Assembly (NCBI GenBank): GCA_946479335.1
Contig: CAMLFP010000189.1
Location: 1 to 10,341, forward strand
Length of the DNA stretch: 10,341 nt
Direction of reading: 5' to 3'
DNA from: an uncultured Archangium sp.
GTDB taxonomy: Bacteria > Myxococcota > Myxococcia > Myxococcales > Myxococcaceae
Shown here: piece by piece, positions 5,855 to 10,341 of the stretch
How positions within the stretch are numbered: position 1 is the stretch's first letter
Layout: each line of letters opens with the position of its first letter
Notes under the pieces: generated by a model
Told to the model about the DNA's origin: nothing
The model's database searches: none
What the model saw: the letters and a program-made list of their open reading frames with translations, nothing else
Translations under genes and position numbers: made by a program

Positions 5855-7648
5855 TCACTCGGCGTAGAGCTTCTCGATCTCCGCGGCGTACTTCTGCTCC
5901 ACCACCTTGCGGCGCAGCTTGAGGGTCGAAGTCAGCTCGCCGCCGGCGATGGTGAACTCCCCCGGCAGCACCTCGAACTGCTTGATCGACTCGAAGCGCG
6001 AGAGCCGCGGGTTCACCTCTTTCTCGATGGCGTCGCGCAGGTAGGCGCGGAAGCCGGCGTCGCTGGCGAGCTCCTTCGGGTTCGCCGGCAGCTGGTGCGC
6101 CTTGGCGAACTTCGCGACGCGGTCGGGGTCGATGGTCAGCAGCGCGACGAGGTACTTCCGCCGCTCGCCGATGACCAGGGTGGGCCCCAGCGGCTCGATG
6201 TTGCGCAGCAGCCCTTCGATGTTGGCGGGCGAGGTCTTCTTCCCGCCGGAGGTGACGATGATCTCCTTCTTGCGGCCGGTGATCTCCAGGAAGCCGTCTT
6301 CATCGAAGCGCCCCACGTCACCGGAGTGCAGCCAGCCGTCTTGCAGCAGCTCGGCGGTGGCCTCGGGGTTCTTGAAGTAGCCGAGGCACACGTTGCCGCC
6401 CCGCACGAGGATCTCGCCGTCGTCATCGATGCGCACCTCGACGCCGGGCATCGGGCGGCCCAGCTTGCCGAGCTTCATCGCGTCGGGCACCGACACCGAG
6501 GTGGGCCCGGTCACCTCCGACTGGCCGTAGATCTCGCAGATCGGCATGTCGACCGACGCGAAGAACTCCAGCACCTCGCGCGAGATGGGCGCCGCGCTGG
6601 TGATGAGGATTCGCGCGCGATCCAACCCGATGCGCGCCTTGAGCGGCGCGAACACCACCCGCTTCGCGGCGGCGTACTCGGCCTGCAGCGTGAGCGACGA
6701 CTGCTTGTGCGCGAACTGCTCCTCGTGGAAGCGCAGCGCCACGCCGCGCGCCCACTTCACGAGCCGTTGCCGGAGCGCGGGCTGCTCCGCGATGCCGCTC
6801 TCGGCCTTGGCCTTGAACTTCTCCCAGACGCGCGGCACGCCGACGAACACCGTGGGCCGCACCTCTTTGAGATCATCGGGCAGCTTGTCGAAGCTGCGCG
6901 CGAAGTAGAGCTGCGCGCCGGCGCAGACCGGCCCGTAGATGCTCGTGAGCTGCTCGGCGATGTGTGACAGCGGCAGGTACGACAGCACCACGTCGTCGTC
7001 TTTCACCTCGGCGCAGGTGAGCAGCTGCGCGGCGGTCCAGCAGATGTTGTGGTGCGAGAGCATCACCGCCTTGGGCGCGCCGGTGGTGCCGGAGGTGTAG
7101 ATCATCTGCGCCACCTCGCTCGCGTCGAGCGCGTCGAGGCGGGCGTAGAAGTCGCCCTCGTCACCGCGCGCGCCGCGCTCCAGCACCTCGGAGAACGTCA
7201 GCACGCCGTCCACCGGCTGCGAGGGCGCCTCCATGATGATGATGTGCTTGAGCTTCGGCAGCCTGCCGCGAATCGAGAGCAGCGTGCGGAGGTAGCCCTC
7301 GTTCTCCACCACGGCGATCGGCGCGTCGCAGTGGCCGGTGATGTACTCGACCTGCTCCGCCGACGAGGTGGTGTACACGCCGACCGAGGTGCCGCCCGAG
7401 GCGATGGCGCCGAGGCACGCCACCAGCCACTCCTCGCGGTTGAAGCCGGTGATGGTGAGCGACTGACCGCGTTCGAAGCCCAGCGACTGCAGCCCGAGCG
7501 CGAAGTCACGCACGCGGGCGGCGTACTGTTTCCACGAGGTGGGCACCCACGCGTCGCCGCGGCGGGTCCACAACGCGGGGGCGTCACGGAGCCGCGCCGC
7601 CTGCGAGTTCAACGCGTGCACAATCGTCTTCGGAAGTTCCCCGCTCAT
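5855..7648 (-). CDS. Long-chain fatty acid-CoA ligase (AMP-forming)
   Basis: This 597-residue cytosolic or membrane-associated enzyme activates fatty acids to acyl-CoA through an acyl-AMP intermediate, for beta-oxidation or lipid synthesis. ANL-superfamily motifs are complete: the phosphate-binding loop YTSGTTGAPK at 184-193 followed by AVMLSHHN; YLPLSHIAEQ at 224-233; YGQSEVTGP at 374-382, with Ser where many relatives have Thr; WLHSGDVGRFDEDGFLEITG at 439-458 with the ATP-ribose Asp444; and GRKKEIIVTSGGKK at 458-471. The C-terminal ELTSTLKLRRK at 571-581 should carry the catalytic lysine. The domain spacing is that of long-chain/very-long-chain ACS enzymes. The start is placed at ATG 7648, because the longer frame to 7738 would overlap the divergent zinc-ribbon gene and adds an unconserved, basic N-terminus. 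The gene converges with gltA. Substrate chain length is not determinable from the sequence. Confidence 0.95.
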   Translation of the reverse strand: MSGELPKTIVHALNSQAARLRDAPALWTRRGDAWVPTSWKQYAARVRDFALGLQSLGFERGQSLTITGFNREEWLVACLGAIASGGTSVGVYTTSSAEQVEYITGHCDAPIAVVENEGYLRTLLSIRGRLPKLKHIIIMEAPSQPVDGVLTFSEVLERGARGDEGDFYARLDALDASEVAQMIYTSGTTGAPKAVMLSHHNICWTAAQLLTCAEVKDDDVVLSYLPLSHIAEQLTSIYGPVCAGAQLYFARSFDKLPDDLKEVRPTVFVGVPRVWEKFKAKAESGIAEQPALRQRLVKWARGVALRFHEEQFAHKQSSLTLQAEYAAAKRVVFAPLKARIGLDRARILITSAAPISREVLEFFASVDMPICEIYGQSEVTGPTSVSVPDAMKLGKLGRPMPGVEVRIDDDGEILVRGGNVCLGYFKNPEATAELLQDGWLHSGDVGRFDEDGFLEITGRKKEIIVTSGGKKTSPANIEGLLRNIEPLGPTLVIGERRKYLVALLTIDPDRVAKFAKAHQLPANPKELASDAGFRAYLRDAIEKEVNPRLSRFESIKQFEVLPGEFTIAGGELTSTLKLRRKVVEQKYAAEIEKLYAE

Positions 7649-7671
7649 GGCGCGCAGCTTTCTTTTCCATC

Positions 7672-7702
7672 GTTGACAGGTCAACAACGACGCCGCTACG
7701 CA
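7672..7702. promoter_or_regulatory. Divergent promoter region with palindromic -35 element
   Basis: GTTGAC-AG-GTCAAC (7672-7685) is an inverted repeat with perfect 6-base arms. It lies in the 63-base gap between the acyl-CoA ligase and the zinc-ribbon gene. On the + strand it contains a consensus-like TTGACA (7673-7678), followed after 18 bases by TACGCA (7697-7702), a weak -10, ten bases before ATG 7712. On the - strand it offers TTGACC toward the ligase, without a clear -10. A regulator bound to the palindrome could control both genes. Promoter activity is inferred. Confidence 0.45.
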
Positions 7703-7711
7703 GCGCGCACC

Positions 7712-8056
7712 ATGGCCACCATCGACTTCACGTGTCAAAAGTGCGAGGGGACTTTCGAGCTCGACTCACAGGACCTCATCGACGGCTCCGACAAGCTGGA
7801 GTGTCCGCACTGCGAGAACAAGCTGTCCAAGACCGCCAACGAAGACTTCACCGCCGCGCTGGGTGAGCTCGTCGCGCAGCTGGCGGCGATCTCCAAGAAG
7901 TTCTCCGTCGCGATGGAGCTCGACTCCGAGGAGGCGGGCGCCGTCGTCGAAGAGGAGGAGGAAGAAGAAGACGAGGATGATGAGGAGGAGGACGACGACG
8001 ATGAAGACGATGATGAGGACGACGACGACCTCGAAGAAGACGACGACGATCAGTGA
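7712..8056 (+). CDS. Small zinc-ribbon protein with polyacidic C-terminal tail
   Basis: This is a 114-residue protein. Residues 4-40 form a compact zinc ribbon with two CxxC knuckles, Cys8/Cys11 (CQKC) and Cys31/Cys34 (CPHC), separated by 19 residues. The pattern I-D-F-x-C-x-x-C-x-x-x-F is similar to MJ0042-type zinc fingers. A helical linker at about 44-72 (GELVAQLAAISKKF) is followed by an almost pure Glu/Asp tail from residue 80 to 113. The frame is open far upstream over the antisense of the ligase gene, but ATG 7712 gives the zinc ribbon a natural beginning. No Shine-Dalgarno sequence is visible, so it may be leaderless or weakly translated. Acidic tails of this kind often mimic nucleic acid or contact basic proteins, so a role in transcription or nucleoid biology is conceivable, but the function is unknown. 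It diverges from the acyl-CoA ligase. Confidence 0.87.
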   Translation: MATIDFTCQKCEGTFELDSQDLIDGSDKLECPHCENKLSKTANEDFTAALGELVAQLAAISKKFSVAMELDSEEAGAVVEEEEEEEDEDDEEEDDDDEDDDEDDDDLEEDDDDQ

Positions 8057-8063
8057 ATAAACA

Positions 8064-8099
8064 AGAAGCCCGGCCCCCTCCCAGGTGCGCCGGGCTTCT
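8064..8099. terminator. Hairpin terminator between convergent genes
   Basis: AGAAGCCCGGC (8064-8074) and GCCGGGCTTCT (8089-8099) form a perfect 11-base stem with a 14-base loop, between the zinc-ribbon stop at 8056 and the DUF4870 stop at 8121. On the - strand the stem ends in a T-rich run (TTCTTGTTTATT), which suits termination of the DUF4870 transcript. On the + strand the run is weaker (CTTCTCGCTCTC). It probably serves both. Confidence 0.85.
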
Positions 8100-8120
8100 C
8101 GCTCTCTGCCTGCTGCGGTC

Positions 8121-8471
8121 TTAGAACTTCGTCGCCAGATCGCTGACCACGGGGATGTTCCAGCGCTCGCCCTTCAGCGCCTTCATGATGGCCAGCACGT
8201 CGACCACCAGCAAGCCGGGGCCGAGCAGGCAGGTCAGCAGCCCGACGATGGGGATCATCCCCAGCACGGTGAGCGCGACGAAGCCGATCACGTTGAGCAC
8301 CAGGCCCTGCTTCGCGTGGTAGCTGACGAAGGGGCTGTCTTTCACGGTGAGCATGGGGATCAGCGCGAGGATGCCGAGGTACGAGAGCACGAGGTGGATC
8401 TTGTCCTGCTCGCGCACCTGCTCTGCGCCGATCGACTGCAACTGCTGCTGCTGTTGATCCTGAGGGGTCAT
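8121..8471 (-). CDS. DUF4870 (Tic20-like) small membrane protein
   Basis: This 116-residue membrane protein has the DUF4870 pattern: a cytosolic N-terminus rich in Gln (QQQQQLQ, residues 6-12), a first span at about 27-42 (LVLSYLGILALIPMLT), the signature DSPFVSYHAKQGLVLN at 45-60, two more hydrophobic segments at about 60-78 and 79-97, and the closing ALKGERWNIPVVSDLATKF at 98-116. The function of the family is unknown; it is distantly Tic20-like. ATG 8471 is preferred as the start. A longer version from TTG 8510 adds 13 residues and overlaps the stop of the upstream gene as TTGA, so coupled translation from there cannot be excluded. No strong ribosome site precedes either. It is probably co-transcribed with the TIGR02996 gene 35 bases upstream and ends at a strong hairpin. 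Confidence 0.88.
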   Translation of the reverse strand: MTPQDQQQQQLQSIGAEQVREQDKIHLVLSYLGILALIPMLTVKDSPFVSYHAKQGLVLNVIGFVALTVLGMIPIVGLLTCLLGPGLLVVDVLAIMKALKGERWNIPVVSDLATKF

Positions 8472-8506
8472 GGAGCGCGAATGTTGCTCAAAGGTGATCG
8501 CGCAAA

Positions 8507-9592
8507 TCAAGGTTCGTGGGGCGCGTCTTCTTCGATGACGAACGACTCCAGCAGCCCGGAGCGCCGCGCCGCGGCCCTCAGCGCGTCACGTTCTGAGGAG
8601 CGCAGCCGCGCGCCGCGGGCCAGCCGCACCCGCACCACGCGCAACCGCGCAGGCGCGAGCTGCACCAGCACCCCTGCCGCGGCCGCGAGGCGCCGCTCGA
8701 AGACGCTGACCGAGTCGGTGGCCTCCTTCTCGCCCGTCAGGCTCTCCGGCAACGAGAGATCGATCACCAACTCGCGGAAGGCGCCGTCGCGCACGCGCGT
8801 GAAAGACACCTCCGCGACCTCCACGCTCCAGCGCTGCACCTCGGGCAACACCCCGTCGGTGGCGCGCACCGCGGCCAGCCGCCACGCGGCGGCGCCCTCC
8901 ATCACGCCGTAGCGGCAGATGAGCTTCACCTCTTCGAAGCGACGCACCGCTTCGTGTTGCGCGCGCACCTGGCGGATGATCTCGCCCACCACCAGCACGT
9001 TGATGAACTCGGTGCTCGACAACCCCAGCGCCGGCGCGTCGATGAAGGCCTCGATCAGCTCCAGCCCTGCCAGCTCGTTGGCGAAGACGCCCCAGCTCGC
9101 GACTACCGCGCGCTCCAGCTTCAAGCGCTTGAGCCGCGTGAGCGCCTTCCAGTCTGCCGCGCCGAGTTCCAGCCGCTGGAGGTGACCGAGCACCGGCGAT
9201 GAGAGGAACGGCGAGAGCGACGCCTGCGACTGGCGCGGCGGCAACGACAAGGTGCGCACGGTCGCGAGGCGCGGGTCGCCGGTGCACGAGGCCCAGGTCT
9301 CCGGCGCCGCGGCCGGCGCACACGCCAGCTCGTCGAGGAAGCCCCCGATGAAGCGCGTGCGGTGCGGGTCGGCCAGCGCGGTCAGCGGCCCGAGCCACGC
9401 GCGGCCGTGCTGCGCGGTGAGGCGCGCCACCCTGCGACGCTCGGTCAGCGAGAGCCCGCCGCGTTCGCTCAAAGCGATCACCTCGCCGCGCGGGTCGCCC
9501 TCCTCCTGCAGCCAGTCGGCGTAGACGAGGCGCAGATCCCGCTCGAAGGGCCGCTCCGCGAGCTGGGCGAGGATGTCGGCTTCGCGAGTCAT
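8507..9592 (-). CDS. TIGR02996 domain protein with LRR-like repeats
   Basis: This is a 361-residue protein. Residues 1-42 match the TIGR02996 domain, which I recognise by ERDLRLVYADWLQEEGDPRG (17-36) followed by EVIAL; the domain is abundant in myxobacteria and planctomycetes and its function is not known. The middle part has degenerate leucine-rich spacing, for example LGHLQRLELGAADWKALTRL (135-154) then KRLKLERAVV, as is usual in this family. The C-terminal third (about 215-350) is mixed alpha/beta, rich in Arg and Val, and unrecognised. There is no signal peptide or membrane span, so a cytosolic location is expected. The start ATG 9592 lies at the very edge of a 43-base divergent gap shared with the rhomboid gene. 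It probably forms a short operon with the DUF4870 gene downstream. TIGR02996 proteins usually occur as several paralogues per genome. Confidence 0.87.
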   Translation of the reverse strand: MTREADILAQLAERPFERDLRLVYADWLQEEGDPRGEVIALSERGGLSLTERRRVARLTAQHGRAWLGPLTALADPHRTRFIGGFLDELACAPAAAPETWASCTGDPRLATVRTLSLPPRQSQASLSPFLSSPVLGHLQRLELGAADWKALTRLKRLKLERAVVASWGVFANELAGLELIEAFIDAPALGLSSTEFINVLVVGEIIRQVRAQHEAVRRFEEVKLICRYGVMEGAAAWRLAAVRATDGVLPEVQRWSVEVAEVSFTRVRDGAFRELVIDLSLPESLTGEKEATDSVSVFERRLAAAAGVLVQLAPARLRVVRVRLARGARLRSSERDALRAAARRSGLLESFVIEEDAPHEP

Positions 9593-9635
9593 GCGCGGGT
9601 TCGCAGCATAGCCGGGAACGCGCTATGGCCCGCGC
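9593..9635. promoter_or_regulatory. Divergent gap made of nested inverted repeats
   Basis: The whole 43-base gap between ATG 9592 (-) and GTG 9636 (+) is bounded by GCGCGGG (9593-9599) and its complement CCCGCGC (9629-9635). Inside it lie CATAGC (9607-9612) and GCTATG (9622-9627). The two pairs are off-centre by three bases. TATG-containing hexamers (TATGGC on +, TATGCT on -) could act as -10 boxes for the two genes, giving very short or leaderless transcripts; no Shine-Dalgarno is seen ahead of either start. A shared operator is possible. The symmetry is seen directly; the promoter role is inference. Confidence 0.4.
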
Positions 9636-10271
9636 GTGCGCTCCGCTCCGTTCGTGACCATCGCTCTCTTCCTCGCCTGTGGCGTGGTGTTCTTGCTCGC
9701 GGAGTCAGCCGGCTCGACGCGGCAGACCGCGACGCTCATCGCCTTCGGCGCCGTCGAACGGCAGCTGGTCTGGGGCGGCGACTGGTGGCGGTTGTTCACC
9801 TCGATGGTCCTGCACATCGGCGTCATCCACCTCGCGGTGAACCTGTACTTCGGCTGGTCCTGGGCGGTGCCGATGGAGCGCGTGCTGGGGCATGCGCGCT
9901 TCCTCATCGTCTACCTCCTGAGCGGCGTCGCCGGTTCGGCCGCGAGCGTGCTGGGCCACGACGTGGTGAGCGCCGGCGCGTCGGGCGCGCTGTTCGGGTT
10001 GATGGGCGCGACGCTGGTGACCATCCGCCTCCGCCTCGGGAGCTGGCAGGCGGTGTGGGCGCACCCGCCGATTCGTCAGGTCATCATCTCCGGCGTGCTG
10101 TGGCTGGTGGCCGGGCCGTTCATGGGCTTCGACAGCTTCGCGCACGGCGGTGGGCTGCTGGCGGGCGGCGCGATCACCTGGGGGCTGCTGACCAACAACC
10201 GCGTGAAGTTGATCGCCGCGTACGCCGGCGTCGCGCTGCTGGTGGCGGCGTCGCTGCGCCCCTGGTTCTGA
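9636..10271 (+). CDS. Rhomboid family intramembrane serine protease
   Basis: This 211-residue inner-membrane protease should cleave transmembrane segments of substrate proteins. The catalytic pair is visible: Ser116 in GASGALFG (114-121) and His170 in FAHGGGLLAG. The oxyanion/active-site pattern His60-Ile-Gly-x-x-His65-x-x-x-Asn69 sits in the second membrane segment, just after the typical WWRLFTSMVLH. About six membrane segments are seen, at 7-22, 53-73, 89-106, 113-131, 147-162 and 169-186, with an additional one near 191-206. The length suits a compact rhomboid with no extra cytosolic domain. The start is GTG 9636; a second in-frame GTG at 9654 is an alternative, and the ATG at 9625 is out of frame and stops after ten codons. 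It diverges from the TIGR02996 gene. The substrate is unknown. Confidence 0.94.
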   Translation: MRSAPFVTIALFLACGVVFLLAESAGSTRQTATLIAFGAVERQLVWGGDWWRLFTSMVLHIGVIHLAVNLYFGWSWAVPMERVLGHARFLIVYLLSGVAGSAASVLGHDVVSAGASGALFGLMGATLVTIRLRLGSWQAVWAHPPIRQVIISGVLWLVAGPFMGFDSFAHGGGLLAGGAITWGLLTNNRVKLIAAYAGVALLVAASLRPWF

Positions 10272-10281
10272 GCTTCAGCAC

Positions 10282-10317
10282 AAAAAGAAAGGGTGAGGAG
10301 CGTGGCGCCCCTCACCC
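10282..10317 (-). terminator. Intrinsic terminator for a - strand gene beyond the right edge
   Basis: GGGTGAGG (10291-10298) pairs perfectly with CCTCACCC (10310-10317) around an 11-base loop. On the - strand the stem is followed by TTTCTTTTT (10290-10282), a good U tract. It would therefore end transcripts entering from the right, convergent with the rhomboid gene. The right arm belongs to the dispersed repeat, copy 2. For the + strand rhomboid transcript the stem lacks a T run, though the hairpins could still protect or end it. Confidence 0.72.
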
Positions 10318-10341
10318 CGACCCTCTCCCGCGAGCGGGAGA
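10309..10341. repeat. Dispersed hairpin repeat, copy 2 (cut by the window end)
   Basis: The bases from CCCTCACCCC (10309-10318) onward repeat copy 1 at 3744-3776, with 30 of 33 identical. The three differences are one A/G change and the two loop bases (GA instead of TC). The stem arm CCCTCTCCCGC (10321-10331) is complete and its partner is visible for eight bases (10334-10341) before the window ends. Both copies follow directly after a + strand gene. In the same - strand frame as copy 1, this copy also contains a TGA stop at the GGGGTGAGGG position. Confidence 0.85.

Noticed and set aside
4497..7648. Citrate synthase and acyl-CoA ligase as one metabolic operon
   Set aside because: They are convergent and separated by an intrinsic terminator, so they are not co-transcribed.
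7649..7738. 30-residue N-terminal extension of the acyl-CoA ligase
   Set aside because: It overlaps the divergent zinc-ribbon gene, is not family-like, and MSGELPKTIV from ATG 7648 is a natural start.
7948..8049. GAC/GAG-rich tandem-like DNA
   Set aside because: It is the codon-level result of the Asp/Glu tail, not an independent repeat element or CRISPR.

Overview
The window is GC-rich bacterial chromosome, most likely from a myxobacterium-like member of the Myxococcota. The assignment is an inference. It rests on the strong G/C bias at third codon positions, a TIGR02996-domain protein, an acidic-tailed zinc-ribbon protein, and a general gene style that fits that group. No rRNA, tRNA, CRISPR array or transposase was seen.

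Left part (1-2821): a defence-type block. The first 92 bases are the 3' end of a DUF5131 (phage Gp37/Gp68-like) gene on the + strand. Facing it on the - strand is a two-gene type I DNA methylation operon, hsdM then hsdS, joined by a 4-base GTGA overlap. No hsdR lies in the window. The operon is bracketed by two palindromes with the same TGCAAA/TTTGCA half-sites, one at 92-111 and one in the hsdM upstream region at 2850-2874.

Middle part (2822-5854): an unrecognised helical protein (+, 3042-3722); a VTT/TVP38-family membrane protein (-, 3747-4433) whose last ten residues are encoded by a dispersed hairpin repeat; and a complete citrate synthase (+, 4497-5786) with a clear intrinsic terminator.

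Right part (5855-10341): a long-chain acyl-CoA ligase (-, 5855-7648) diverges from a small zinc-ribbon protein with an Asp/Glu tail (+, 7712-8056) across a palindromic promoter region. Next come a DUF4870 membrane protein and a TIGR02996/LRR-like protein, co-oriented on the - strand. A rhomboid intramembrane protease (+, 9636-10271) diverges from the TIGR02996 gene across a 43-base gap built of nested inverted repeats. The window ends in a second copy of the dispersed repeat, preceded by a - strand terminator that should serve a gene lying beyond the right edge.

The genes to the right of the hsd block look like ordinary housekeeping and membrane genes in mixed orientation, separated by short gaps and hairpins. 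Citrate synthase and the acyl-CoA ligase are both central to acetyl/acyl-CoA metabolism, but they are convergent and separately terminated, so they are not an operon. I did not find a convincing new multi-gene system. The best leads are the paired palindromes around hsdMS and the repeat that supplies a coding tail, a stop codon and a hairpin.
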